64,000 nucleotides of DNA from Bin87 sp965207585 (GTDB taxonomy: Bacteria > Chloroflexota > Dehalococcoidia > Lucifugimonadales > UBA3495), in assembly GCA_965207585.1 (NCBI GenBank), contig CBDBMT010000003.1, positions 1,178,001-1,242,000 on the forward strand. Reading direction: 5' to 3'. Below the pieces are notes generated by a model that was given only the letters and a program-made list of their open reading frames with translations, did no database searches and was not told the origin of the DNA. Shown here piece by piece: positions 30,197 to 38,698 of the stretch; the first letter of the stretch is position 1; each line of letters begins with the position of its first letter. A program made the position numbers and the translations under genes.

Positions 30197-32362
30197 TTGA
30201 TATCGCGCGTTGCAGTGGCAGCTATCACATTTCGCGCATCGTTGGCCCGGCGCCCGGAACCCGCCCATACCGCGCATGCAGGGGCTAAATCATCAGCAGG
30301 GGGGTCTGAGATAGAGTTCCCGCTCACCATATTCGCAGCCGGCCTGACCGACGCATCTGCCGGATTGTTGAAAGACTTCGCCATCGCCATGGCCATCGCG
30401 GCCGTTGGGCTGGCGTTAGCCCGGCTGGTATGGCAGCCGCCCGTACTCGGTTACCTCATTGCCGGGCTGCTGATCGGGCCGTACACCCTGCCGCACCCGG
30501 TCATCAGCAACCTGGACACTATCGGATTGCTTGCCGAGCTGGGGCTGATCCTCCTGCTCTTCGGCATCGGCCTGGAACTGGGCTGGCGACGCATCCAGGA
30601 AATCGGCCTGCGCGTGCTGGTTATCGGGGTAGTGGAGATCTCCACCCTGACCTACCTGGGTGTGCTGATCGCCGACAAGGTGCTGGGCATATCCGGGGCG
30701 AACGCCCTGTATCTGGGCGGCGCCATGGCCATCAGCAGCTCGGCGATATTGCTCAAGGGACTGCGGGACAGCGGCAATCTGCGCGCCGGATGGGGCCAAA
30801 CGGTGGTCGGCATCCTGCTGGTGGAAGACTTTGCCGCAGTCATTCTGCTGACCCTGCTGGCCGGCGTGGCCACCACGGGTTCCACCGACCTGGCAGACGT
30901 GGGATGGCTGGCCGCGAAGCTGGGCATTTTCTGCATCGCGGCTCTGGGTTTCGGCGCGTTGCTGGCGCCCCGTCTCATGCGGTTCCTCTCCCGGATGCAA
31001 TCGGACGAAACTCTGCTGGTAGCCTCACTGGGCTGCTGTTTCGGCCTGGCGCTGGGTGCCGAGTTTCTCGGATTGTCGGCGGCGGCCGGCGCCTTCCTGA
31101 TCGGCGTGGTCATCGGCGACACCGACGCCGCCGGACGGGTGACGCGCCTGGTAAACCCGGTGCGCGACATGTTCGGCGCATTGTTCTTCCTGTCGATAGG
31201 CATGCTCATCGACTACCGAACCCTGGACGACTACATCGTGCCGGCCCTGGTGGTGGTGGGAGTGTTCATGGGCGGCAAGATCATGGCCAACACCATCGGA
31301 GCGATACTGGCGGGACGACGCTCGCGCACCGCGGTGCAAGTCGGGATGACCATGCCGCAGATGGGCGAGTTTTCGTTGGCCATCGGTCACCTGAGCGCCA
31401 CCAACGCGGCGGTGGGTCCGGTGGTGGCCCCGGTGCTGGCAATCGCCACCGCGATCACCGCGATTGTGGCGCCGCTGACCTCGAAGATCGCAACGCCCAT
31501 GTACGACTGGCTGGAACGGCGCGCGCCACCGGCGGTCCTGGCGGTCAACCTGGTGATTTTCCTGGGCATTCAGTCGTTCTGGGCCGCGTTCTCCCTGCCC
31601 GGCGAAACGGGCCGCCTGCTGAAAAACGCGGTGCGTCGCATCATCATCGACATCTGCATCATCGCAGTGCTTACGGCCATCGGCACCGCTGCGGTGTACA
31701 CCCTGCCCGACCTGCTGGCCGAACCGGATTCGGTGTCCCACGCCCTGCTGGGCGTGATTCTGGGCGGAGCAACGGTGGGGATCAACATCCCCGCCGCCAT
31801 AGCCATCTGGCGGGAATTGCGGGTGGTGGCCAGCCTGACCGTTCGGGCGTCGGTGCGCGACACGGCGGGTCAGCCGGCGCGATACACCCTGCGCACCCTG
31901 CTGCGCGACGGCATGGCCACAGCGCTTTTGCTCGTCGGCGTCCTGCTGATGATCCCGTTGATAATCCGGCTATTCGCCCTGGGCAGCCTGTCGGTGCCGT
32001 TGTCAGTGTTCCTGCTGTTGGCTTCCGCGGGCGCTCTGGTGTTTGCCGGCTTCCATGTCCACCGCGTCCTGCAACCGGTGTTCCGCAACACGTTCATCGC
32101 TCCTACGGCTCCCCGGCGCACTGATGCGCCAAGCACGAGCGCCTTTGAAGCGATGGACGTGGAGAGCCCGTCCTTCAACCACTGGGCCGACCCGGACGCG
32201 CAACCGGCCCAGCAGGCGCGCGCCGCCGCCGCTGCCCAGGCTGCCGAAGATTCTACCGAGGATCTGTGGCGTTTCCTGGAAGAGCGCATCGAGTTGTTCA
32301 GTCCGGCGCCGGCGCGACCGCGTGAAGGCGCGGAACCTGCCGCCCAGAGAGAGGCCGATTAG
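30197..32362 (+). CDS. Monovalent cation:proton antiporter, CPA2 family
   Basis: An integral membrane exchanger of the KefB/YbaL type. The N-terminal half has about twelve hydrophobic segments beginning at LLKDFAIAMAIAAVG, with QPPVLGYLIAGLLIGP, LLLFGIGLELGW, AISSSAILLKGL and the VEDFAA motif that holds the ion-binding Asp. After residue 430 come further hydrophobic segments, then an Ala-rich polar tail. A TrkA-N (RCK) domain, frequent in KefB, is absent. The start is uncertain: the first 40 residues from ATG 30197 are not hydrophobic and a TTG near 30364 fits the family start better, but neither has a good ribosome binding site. It lies between two probable selenoprotein genes. Confidence 0.88.
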   Translation: MISRVAVAAITFRASLARRPEPAHTAHAGAKSSAGGSEIEFPLTIFAAGLTDASAGLLKDFAIAMAIAAVGLALARLVWQPPVLGYLIAGLLIGPYTLPHPVISNLDTIGLLAELGLILLLFGIGLELGWRRIQEIGLRVLVIGVVEISTLTYLGVLIADKVLGISGANALYLGGAMAISSSAILLKGLRDSGNLRAGWGQTVVGILLVEDFAAVILLTLLAGVATTGSTDLADVGWLAAKLGIFCIAALGFGALLAPRLMRFLSRMQSDETLLVASLGCCFGLALGAEFLGLSAAAGAFLIGVVIGDTDAAGRVTRLVNPVRDMFGALFFLSIGMLIDYRTLDDYIVPALVVVGVFMGGKIMANTIGAILAGRRSRTAVQVGMTMPQMGEFSLAIGHLSATNAAVGPVVAPVLAIATAITAIVAPLTSKIATPMYDWLERRAPPAVLAVNLVIFLGIQSFWAAFSLPGETGRLLKNAVRRIIIDICIIAVLTAIGTAAVYTLPDLLAEPDSVSHALLGVILGGATVGINIPAAIAIWRELRVVASLTVRASVRDTAGQPARYTLRTLLRDGMATALLLVGVLLMIPLIIRLFALGSLSVPLSVFLLLASAGALVFAGFHVHRVLQPVFRNTFIAPTAPRRTDAPSTSAFEAMDVESPSFNHWADPDAQPAQQARAAAAAQAAEDSTEDLWRFLEERIELFSPAPARPREGAEPAAQREAD

Positions 32363-32380
32363 GGTCTGTTACCAAATGAT

Positions 32381-32472
32381 GTCATTCCGGCGAAAGCCGG
32401 AATCCAGTGAGCGTAAATTCCAACCAACGTTCCTATCGCAGAGGCTTTTCTGAGTTCCTGCTTTCGCAGGAA
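32381..32472. repeat. Pair of REP-like palindromes with GAAA/TTTC loops
   Basis: First unit: TTCCGGC-GAAA-GCCGGAA (32385-32402). Second unit: TTCCTGC-TTTC-GCAGGAA (32455-32472), the same design in opposite orientation. The flanking words (GTCATTCC... and GGAATCCAG) match the widespread CATTCC(n)GAAA(n)GGAATCCA repeat type. Together they form an inverted pair about 90 bp long between two genes. Confidence 0.7.
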
Positions 32473-32497
32473 CGACGGTGTGATTTTCAGGCGGTGC

Positions 32498-32503
32498 TAC
32501 AAT
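32498..32503 (+). promoter_or_regulatory. Extended -10 promoter of the BtuF-like gene
   Basis: TACAAT preceded by TGC (TGnTACAAT), 31 nt before the ATG at 32534. Confidence 0.45.
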
Positions 32504-32533
32504 GCGCGCAGTCACTAACAGGCAGGCGACACG

Positions 32534-33472
32534 ATGCGAATTTGTTCTTTTCTACCCTCCGCCACCGAGATTGTTTACGCATTGGGGTTGGAGGACCAGC
32601 TCCACGGCGTAACCCACGAGTGCGACTACCCGGCCCAGGCCAAAGACAAGCCGTGGGTGGTGCGCAGCGTTTTCGAGGGCACTCAGCCCAGCAGCGGTGA
32701 GATCAGCCGCGTGATTTCGGAGCGCCTCGCCGAGGGGCTCGGCATCTACCACATCGACCAGGATATCCTCGACGCAGCCAACCCGGACCTGCTGCTCACC
32801 CAGGCAATCTGCGAGGTTTGAGCGGTGTCTTCTCGGCAGGTCGCCGAGTCCACCGCCAACATGGAGAAGCAGCCCGAGGTCCTGTCGCTGGACCCGCAAT
32901 ACCTGGGCGACGTTTTGGAAGACGTGCGCCGGGTGGGCCGGGCAACCGGCACTGAGTCCATGGCCGAGCAGGTCACAGCTCGGATGCAGGAGCGTATCGA
33001 TGCGGTCACCCAGAGGGCTGAATTGGCTGATATCCACCCCAGGGTACTGCACCTTGAATGGACCGACCCGTTGATGTGCGGCGGTCACTGGGTTCCCGAA
33101 ATGGTGGAGCTGGCCGGGGGAGCCAACTCCTTCGGCGACAAGGAGATGGGCTCCTTCCCGCTGGAATGGGAGGCCATCATCGAGAATCAACCCGAGGTCA
33201 TCGTTGTCATGCCCTGCGGTTTTGAAGTGCCCCGGGGTATGGAGGACATTCCTCTGCTCACCGAAAAAGAGGGATGGGCGTCCCTGCCCGCGGTGCAGAA
33301 CGACCGCGTCTACGTAATCGACGCCAGCAACTACACCAGCCGGTCCGGCCCGCGGCTCGTCACCGGCCTGGAGATACTTGCCGAGATGATCCATCCCGAG
33401 CTGTTCGCCGGGATGATCCCGGAGGCGGGGGCGCGCCGCATTTACGGCTCCGGCCAGGGAGGTTCCCCATGA
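32534..33472 (+). CDS. BtuF-like substrate-binding protein, probable selenoprotein with CxxU (in-frame TGA at 32819-32821)
   Basis: Member of the BtuF/FepB-type binding-protein fold often annotated as cobalamin-binding protein. Residues 1-95 (MRICSFLPSATEIVYALG through DLLLTQAICEV) and 97-312 (AVSSRQVAEST, LSLDPQYLGDVLEDVRRVG, LHLEWTDPLMCGGHW, VPEMVELAGGANSFG, VVMPCGF) are contiguous parts of one family protein in the same frame, interrupted only by TGA at codon 96. Homologues read L-C-x-V-C-A-V-S here, so the TGA replaces the second cysteine and makes Cys93-Glu-Val-Sec96, a CxxU redox box. A hairpin with SECIS geometry follows. No signal peptide is seen, as in other members of this subgroup, so it is probably cytoplasmic. 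The stop overlaps the Uma2 start (ATGA). Conventional calling would report two fragments. Confidence 0.85.
32822..32856 (+). promoter_or_regulatory. SECIS-like hairpin of the BtuF-like gene
   Basis: Perfect six-bp upper stem CTCGGC/GCCGAG (32832-32837 with 32843-32848), apical loop AGGTC (32838-32842), internal loop, then a lower stem GCGGTG/CACCGC (32822-32827 with 32851-32856). The loop starts 16 nt after the TGA. As I recall it, the E. coli fdhF SECIS has an AGGUCU loop at nearly the same distance, so the likeness is close. Confidence 0.75.
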
Positions 33473-34200
33473 CCACGAAACCGCGTCCGGCCGCCGCCTA
33501 TCCCAATCTCACGGAGTTGCCGGACCCGCCCCCACTTCCCGATGGCATGAAACAGCGCCCCCACATCGCCCGTATCGATCAGGTTCTGCGCAGTCACTAC
33601 CGGCGCCAGCCCAACACGCTGGTGTCGGGAGAGGGCTATCTTTGCTTTGAGGCCCGCGACGCTCGCCGCTCTCCCCGCCCCGACTGCGTGGCAGCATTTG
33701 ATCTCCCCTTTCCCGCTCAACTCATTGAAGAAGCCAACGGATACGTCATCAGCGAAGTCGGGCAGCCGCCGGACTTCGTGCTGGAAGTGGCATCGCCGAG
33801 CACCGGCCGGTACGACTACACCGCGAAACGCGACATCTACGCGCGCCTGGAGGTCGGGGAATACTGGCGGTTTGACCCCAGCGGCGGGCAGTGGCACGAC
33901 GCCCCGCTGGCCGGCGAAGTGTTGGAAGGCGGCGTGTACCGGCCCTGGCCAATCGACTACGACACCGACGGCCTGGTGCGGGGCTACAGTCCCAGCCTGG
34001 GGCTGGAGTTGCGCTCGGAAGACCGACAGCTGCGGCTCTGGGACCCGGCTACGCGGGAATATCTACCGGACCTCGTAGAAGCGTTGGAAGCGTTGGCCGC
34101 CGCCGAAAGCCGTGCCGAACGGGCCGAAAGTCGTGCCGAACGGGCTGAGGAAGAAGCGCGCCAGCTGCGCGAGCAATTGCGCCGCCGGCAGTCTCGGTAG
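33469..34200 (+). CDS. Uma2 (DUF820) family protein with coiled-coil tail
   Basis: Putative PD-(D/E)XK-fold nuclease. ATG 33469 has AGGGAGG upstream and overlaps the stop of the BtuF-like gene, suggesting translational coupling. Family blocks are RPDCVAAFD, PPDFVLEVASPSTG with the candidate catalytic Asp and Glu, YTAKRDIYARLEVGEYWRFDP, and PSLGLELR. The C-terminal 35 residues are a heptad-like AERAESRAERAEEEARQ coiled coil. 243 residues. Uma2 proteins are abundant in Chloroflexota and cyanobacteria; their biological role is unsettled. Confidence 0.88.
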   Translation: MTTKPRPAAAYPNLTELPDPPPLPDGMKQRPHIARIDQVLRSHYRRQPNTLVSGEGYLCFEARDARRSPRPDCVAAFDLPFPAQLIEEANGYVISEVGQPPDFVLEVASPSTGRYDYTAKRDIYARLEVGEYWRFDPSGGQWHDAPLAGEVLEGGVYRPWPIDYDTDGLVRGYSPSLGLELRSEDRQLRLWDPATREYLPDLVEALEALAAAESRAERAESRAERAEEEARQLREQLRRRQSR

Positions 34201-34214
34201 TAAACGCCGGCGGG

Positions 34215-34904
34215 TCAGTTCAGGCGTGGCCCTTTGAACGGCGTGTTCTGTTCCGCCTGCTCCGCGACGATGCGGTTGGCCTGGCGCATCAGGGTCTGCA
34301 ACTTTTCCAATTGCCCGCCGGCGGTGGGGGTTTCCAGCAGGGATTGCCGCACGTCGGGGGGCAGCGGCAGGCTGACGGCCAGTGTGGCCGAGGCGATGCG
34401 GGCCAGAGCGATAGGCTCGTCGGGAACCGTAACCTCCCGGTCCCAACCGCCGGCCATGGCGGTGAGCTGACGCTGCAACCGGATGAACTGTTCGCGCACG
34501 TTGGCTACCGCGGTCGCGGAAACATCCCCCTCGTCGTCATCCATGAACCGCACCAACCCGACCAGATGCGGCACGGTCTGCACGGTTTGCAGCAACTCGA
34601 AACGGGTTTCACCACGGGTCAGAATGTTCAGCCGACCTTCCTGCAGGCGTTGGACCTGCGAGACCCGCGCCGTGGTGCCGATGGAATGCGGTTCGGCGGG
34701 TTCGCCCACCTCGTTGCCCTCCCTGATGAGCAGCACTCCGAACGGTTCGTCTCGCTCGACGCAGTCGCCGATCATCGCCTTGTACCGCTCCTCGAAAATG
34801 TGCAGCGGTAACGGCATACCGGGAAAAAGCACCACGTTGTTCAGAGGGAACAGCGGCAGTTCGTGGTAGGTTCCCGGCGGGAAGTCATCAGGATTGATCG
34901 CCAT
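34215..34904 (-). CDS. Lon N-terminal (LonN/PUA-like) domain protein
   Basis: 229 residues covering only the substrate-recognition domain of Lon: LPLFPLNNVVLFPGMPLPLHIFE and ERYKAMIGDC near the start, a beta-rich middle (RLNILTRGETRFEL) and a helical C-terminus. The AAA+ and Ser-Lys protease domains are absent and there is no trace of them downstream, so this is the free-standing type common in bacteria. The start is ATG 34904, though an open frame continues upstream; no strong ribosome binding site. Function is unknown, with protein quality control a guess. Confidence 0.88.
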   Translation of the reverse strand: MAINPDDFPPGTYHELPLFPLNNVVLFPGMPLPLHIFEERYKAMIGDCVERDEPFGVLLIREGNEVGEPAEPHSIGTTARVSQVQRLQEGRLNILTRGETRFELLQTVQTVPHLVGLVRFMDDDEGDVSATAVANVREQFIRLQRQLTAMAGGWDREVTVPDEPIALARIASATLAVSLPLPPDVRQSLLETPTAGGQLEKLQTLMRQANRIVAEQAEQNTPFKGPRLN

Positions 34905-34950
34905 GATGCCGCAGTATAACCACGGGCGGCCGGCGCAGCAACCCGACTGC

Positions 34951-34982
34951 CAAAACGCCCCCGTTCTCGCTGAACGGGGGCG
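34951..34982 (-). terminator. Intrinsic terminator of the small gene at 35008-35259
   Basis: An 11-bp perfect stem (34956-34966 with 34972-34982), 5-base loop, then TTTTGG on the minus strand. Confidence 0.8.
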
Positions 34983-35007
34983 CGATGGCTTCGAGTTTTT
35001 CTTCGGG

Positions 35008-35259
35008 CTACTTGACCGGTTCCGCATCCGGCGGGCGGTTGTGGATGGCCTTGGTGCCCTTCTTGAAGATGCAGGTGCGGATGTTGTTCTCCAGCTCCGT
35101 CGGATCATCCACGCCAGGATAGCGTGCCTGAGCCTCAGGACTGGCCAGGTACTCGAACATCTTCTGAAGTACTTCCTCCTCGGACTCGCCCACGATTACC
35201 GTGCGGTCTCGGGGATCGGAAAGGAAGTTGCTGGGCCTGGCGTAATAGATGTCGGGCAT
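35008..35259 (-). CDS. Hypothetical 83-residue protein
   Basis: GGAGGAGGAG immediately upstream fixes the ATG at 35259. The protein begins MPDIYYARPSNFLSDP, has a charged central helix and ends in a polar acidic tail with one Cys (TCIF). No family recognised. It is a one-gene unit with its own promoter candidate and terminator, which supports its reality. Confidence 0.7.
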   Translation of the reverse strand: MPDIYYARPSNFLSDPRDRTVIVGESEEEVLQKMFEYLASPEAQARYPGVDDPTELENNIRTCIFKKGTKAIHNRPPDAEPVK

Positions 35260-35320
35260 GGTCTCCTCCTCCGTTGGCGAGGCTGCCAATTGTGAAATTG
35301 GTTGCGCAAGCAGTGGGAGT

Positions 35321-35350
35321 TTGATACACCAAAATACGTCGTGTTGTCAA
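35321..35350 (-). promoter_or_regulatory. Promoter of the small gene at 35008-35259
   Basis: On the minus strand a perfect TTGACA (35345-35350) and TATCAA (35321-35326), 18 bp apart, about 60 nt before the ATG. Confidence 0.5.
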
Positions 35351-35387
35351 TATCGGGGCGCCATTGACCCAATGCCGGCGGGCGGCT

Positions 35388-37832
35388 CTAGTCCAGCCGC
35401 ACCGGGTCGACGTCAATCCGGCAGTTTCTCGGAACGGTACGCCCCTCCAGGAACTGCCAAAGCCGGCGTCCCCTCAGCAACAGTCGCCAACGGTACCGGC
35501 CCCGAACGCGCTCGGGCAGGCAGGGCGTGGGCCCGATTATATCAACGTCAACGCGGCCTTCGCGCGCTGCCTGTTCCCGCCAGGACTGGGCCAGCTCACC
35601 CAGGGTCTGCTGCGCGGCGCGCACGCTGAGATCGGCGCACAGTACCTGGGCAAGCCGGTTGAAGGGCGGGTTGCCCTGGAGTTGCCTGGCGGCGATTTCG
35701 ATGCCGTAAAACGCGGCATAGTCCTGCTCAGCGGCCGCGGCGATGGCGTAGTGGTCCGGCTGGTATGTCTGGATGATCGCCCGTCCCGGCTCGTCGCCGC
35801 GGCCGGACCGGCCCGCCACCTGGCAGAGCAGGGCGAACGCCCGCTCGCCGGCGCGAAAATCCGGCAGGTTCAGGCCCAGGTCCGCCAGCAGCACCGCGGA
35901 CAGGGTGACGCTTGGCAGATCCAATCCGCGCGCTACCATCTGCGTCCCCACGAGGATCTGCGCCTGCCCGCTGGTCAAGCGTTCCATCGCCGCTTCCAGC
36001 TCCGCCGGATTGCGAACCGAATCCGAGTCCCACCGTTCGATGGTAACGCCGGAATAGCGCTGCTCCAACTCGGACGTGACCGCCTCAGTGCCGGCGCCCA
36101 TCTCCCGGATGCGTCCGCCGCGACACTGCGGACAGGCGCGAGGCAATCGCCGCTGCCGGTTGCAATAGTGACAAATCAGCCGGCCCGACTCCCGATGGAA
36201 GGCGTAGGACACGGAGCACCGGCTGCAATTGATCACGCACCCGCAGTCCCGGCACTGCATGAACGCCGCGCTGCCCCGGCGGTTGAGGAACAGGATCGCC
36301 TGCTGGCCGTTGGCTATGGTCTTGTCGAGGGCTTCGGTGAGGCTGCGGCTGAAAACGCTGCGGTTGCCCTCCCGGAGTTCCCGCCGCATGTCAACCACGC
36401 TGATATCGGGCATCGACGTTGCGATACCGTCAGGGCGCGGCACTCGCTCCGGCAACCGCAGCAAGCGATGCCGGCCCCGCGTCGCCTCGTAGAACGTGCT
36501 CACGTCGGGCGTGGCCGAGCCCATCACCACCACCGCGCCGAAGCGGCGCGCCAGCGCCAGGGCGGTGTCGCGCGCGTGATAATAGGGCGAATGCTCATCC
36601 TGCTTGTAGGCCGGTTCGTGCTCCTCGTCGACGACGATGATGCCCAAGTTGACGGCCGGAGCGAACAGGGCGCTGCGAGGTCCCACTATGACGTCAGCCA
36701 GGCCGTCGCGAATGTTCCACCACTGCTCGAACCGCTGCCGCTCGGTGAGACGGTGGTGCAGGACCGCAACACGGCCGGGAAATCGGTCGTTCACCATGCC
36801 GACCGTCTGTGGGGTCAGCGCGATCTCCGGCACCAGGTAAATCGCCTGCTTGCCCTGCTCCACCGCATGGGCGATGGACCGCAGGTACACCTCGGTCTTC
36901 CCGCTCCCGGTGACGCCATGGAGCAGAAAACTGCGCGGCAGCAGGCCGGGATCGTCCAGCGCGGCGGTGATGCTGGCCAGAGCGTCCGATTGAGCGGCCG
37001 TCAGCGCCGCAGGAGCGGGATGCGATGGTTCAACCCCCGAAGGAACCTCCGGGCGCACCCGCTGCCATTCCTCGCCCACCAGACCGCGCTGGAGGAGGGC
37101 GTCGGCTGCGGGTCTCAGGCTGGCGGTTCCGGTCGTGTCGTAACCGGCGCTGGACTCCCGCACCGCGGCGAGGAGTTCCACCTGGCGCGAAGCTCGCACG
37201 GAAGGAGCGGCTTCGTCACCCTCCCCGGCATCATAATGGCCAGGAATCAGCAAGCGACGATAGCGGTGCGATCGCGGTCGCGGCAGGGTGACCTCCTTGC
37301 GCACCAGGCCGCGGGACACCAGCCGTTGCAGCTCCCGTCGCGCGACGTTGGCATGGGTTGGGTCGATCCGCTTCAGGAACTTGATTTCCTCCCAGGCCCC
37401 GGAGGAGCCGGCCAATTCCTGCCACGCAACTTGTGCAGTTTCGCGGAAAGACGCCAAATCGCCAGCATCCTCAAGGCCGGAGATCGCGGTCAACCGTGAC
37501 CGCTGTTGGGCGCGAAAACCGGGCGGGAGCATCGGCGCGATGGCCTCGAAGGGGGAGCACCGGTAGGTCTGCCCCAGCCATTCGGCCAGCTCCAGCCCCA
37601 GCGAGCCAACCAGCGGGGACGGCTCCACCGGATGCAGGATGTCCCGCGTTTCTTCCTCCGACACCGCCGATGCGTCCGCCAGGCTGAGGACCAACCCCTG
37701 CACGATGTTGCGGCCAAACTGGACCCAGACCAGTTGACCGGGTTCGACCGCAAGATGGCGGGGTATGCGATAGGAAAACGTTTTACCCGGCGGGATCCAG
37801 TCCGCGTCTATGGCGACGTCGGCGTAGTTCAC
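35388..37832 (-). CDS. priA: Primosomal protein N' (PriA helicase)
   Basis: Replication restart helicase. The N-terminal 3'-DNA-binding domain begins YADVAIDADWIPPGKTFSYRIP. Walker A is LLHGVTGSGKTEVYLR, the DEEH box lies in IIVVDEEHEPAYKQ, and SATP and VGTQMVARGLDLP mark further helicase motifs. Two zinc-binding clusters lie between the helicase halves (CRDCGC...CSRCS and CHYCN...CPQC). 814 residues, complete. It lies downstream of rplS on the same strand, 125 bp away. Confidence 0.96.
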   Translation of the reverse strand: MNYADVAIDADWIPPGKTFSYRIPRHLAVEPGQLVWVQFGRNIVQGLVLSLADASAVSEEETRDILHPVEPSPLVGSLGLELAEWLGQTYRCSPFEAIAPMLPPGFRAQQRSRLTAISGLEDAGDLASFRETAQVAWQELAGSSGAWEEIKFLKRIDPTHANVARRELQRLVSRGLVRKEVTLPRPRSHRYRRLLIPGHYDAGEGDEAAPSVRASRQVELLAAVRESSAGYDTTGTASLRPAADALLQRGLVGEEWQRVRPEVPSGVEPSHPAPAALTAAQSDALASITAALDDPGLLPRSFLLHGVTGSGKTEVYLRSIAHAVEQGKQAIYLVPEIALTPQTVGMVNDRFPGRVAVLHHRLTERQRFEQWWNIRDGLADVIVGPRSALFAPAVNLGIIVVDEEHEPAYKQDEHSPYYHARDTALALARRFGAVVVMGSATPDVSTFYEATRGRHRLLRLPERVPRPDGIATSMPDISVVDMRRELREGNRSVFSRSLTEALDKTIANGQQAILFLNRRGSAAFMQCRDCGCVINCSRCSVSYAFHRESGRLICHYCNRQRRLPRACPQCRGGRIREMGAGTEAVTSELEQRYSGVTIERWDSDSVRNPAELEAAMERLTSGQAQILVGTQMVARGLDLPSVTLSAVLLADLGLNLPDFRAGERAFALLCQVAGRSGRGDEPGRAIIQTYQPDHYAIAAAAEQDYAAFYGIEIAARQLQGNPPFNRLAQVLCADLSVRAAQQTLGELAQSWREQAAREGRVDVDIIGPTPCLPERVRGRYRWRLLLRGRRLWQFLEGRTVPRNCRIDVDPVRLD

Positions 37833-37957
37833 GGTGAGACCTCGTCATCCATCCTTTGTTTCGAGATCCGCGTGAGTCGCAGGATATGCAAATGCGAAAC
37901 CGCCGCGACCGCGCCAGGGGAGGCAGCGGGCGGCGGTCGACGTTTCGAGTATGTCGC

Positions 37958-38317
37958 CTACCGATTGGTGCGGTAGCTCGTCCGTTCCTTGATGCGAGCG
38001 GCACGTCCCTGCCTTCCCCGCAGGTAATAGAGCTTGGCGCGCCGCACCTTGCCCTGCCGCGTCACTTCCAGCGACTCGATCAGCGGGGAGTGCAGCGGAA
38101 AGACGCGCTCGATGCCGATTCCCGCCGTGATGCGGCGCACCGTGAAGTTGGCGGCCGGCCCGGTGCCATGAGTGCGCCGGATGCACACCCCCTGGAATGC
38201 CTGCACACGCTCACGGGCGCCCTCCCGAATGCGGAAGTTGACGCGAACCGTGTCGCCCGGCTGGAATTCGGGGATGTTTTCGTTGGCTTCAACTGGAACA
38301 AGTTCAGATGCTTTCAT
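37958..38317 (-). CDS. rplS: Ribosomal protein bL19
   Basis: 119 residues with the L19 blocks FQPGDTVRVNFRIREG, ERVQAFQGVCIRR, FTVRRITAGIGIERVFPLHSP and KVRRAKLYYLRGRQGRAARI. Complete and of normal length. A good extended -10 promoter lies 82 nt upstream. The usual partners trmD and rimM are not adjacent. Confidence 0.97.
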   Translation of the reverse strand: MKASELVPVEANENIPEFQPGDTVRVNFRIREGARERVQAFQGVCIRRTHGTGPAANFTVRRITAGIGIERVFPLHSPLIESLEVTRQGKVRRAKLYYLRGRQGRAARIKERTSYRTNR

Positions 38318-38398
38318 AATGTATCTGCCACAGGATTGCAGGCGACGCGAGGGAGTAAACTGGCCGCACTCGGCGGCGACTCAACCAACAAGACCGAG

Positions 38399-38404
38399 AT
38401 TATA
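38399..38404 (-). promoter_or_regulatory. Extended -10 promoter of rplS
   Basis: TGCTATAAT read on the minus strand. A TTGACT lies 20 bp upstream, long spacing that the extended -10 may compensate. Confidence 0.55.
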
Positions 38405-38422
38405 GCACAGCTCTGCCGCCAA

Positions 38423-38698
38423 TCAGTCAAATTCGAGCGATTGCAGGTACACCGTGCCATCGTCGGCAACGAGTTCGTATAAGACGTCGACGGTGGTTGG
38501 GCCGTCGACAAGAAAAGCGCGGCCCCAGTTCGCCGGCCCTTCATCGGGATTAAACAGGAAATAGCGCGGGTCCAGCGACAGGAATCCGACCAGTCTTTGC
38601 AGGTTAATTTCGTCAACTTCCGGGTGAAGTACACCGACGTCTATGGCAGATTGCCATAGGAGATCGAATTGAAGCGTTGTGACAACCCTATACTGCAT
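38423..38698 (-). CDS. Candidate toxin partner of the Panacea protein
   Basis: A 91-residue protein (MQYRVVTTLQFDLLWQSAI...) starting inside the last codons of the Panacea gene (11-bp overlap), which implies translational coupling. The strand-rich C-terminus (TTVDVLYELVADDGTVYLQSLEF) resembles the beta-sheet end of RelE/ParE-fold toxins, but catalytic residues are not clear. The call as toxin rests on its position next to a Panacea antitoxin; no family is firmly recognised. A longer reading from 38758 lacks support. Confidence 0.6.
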   Translation of the reverse strand: MQYRVVTTLQFDLLWQSAIDVGVLHPEVDEINLQRLVGFLSLDPRYFLFNPDEGPANWGRAFLVDGPTTVDVLYELVADDGTVYLQSLEFD

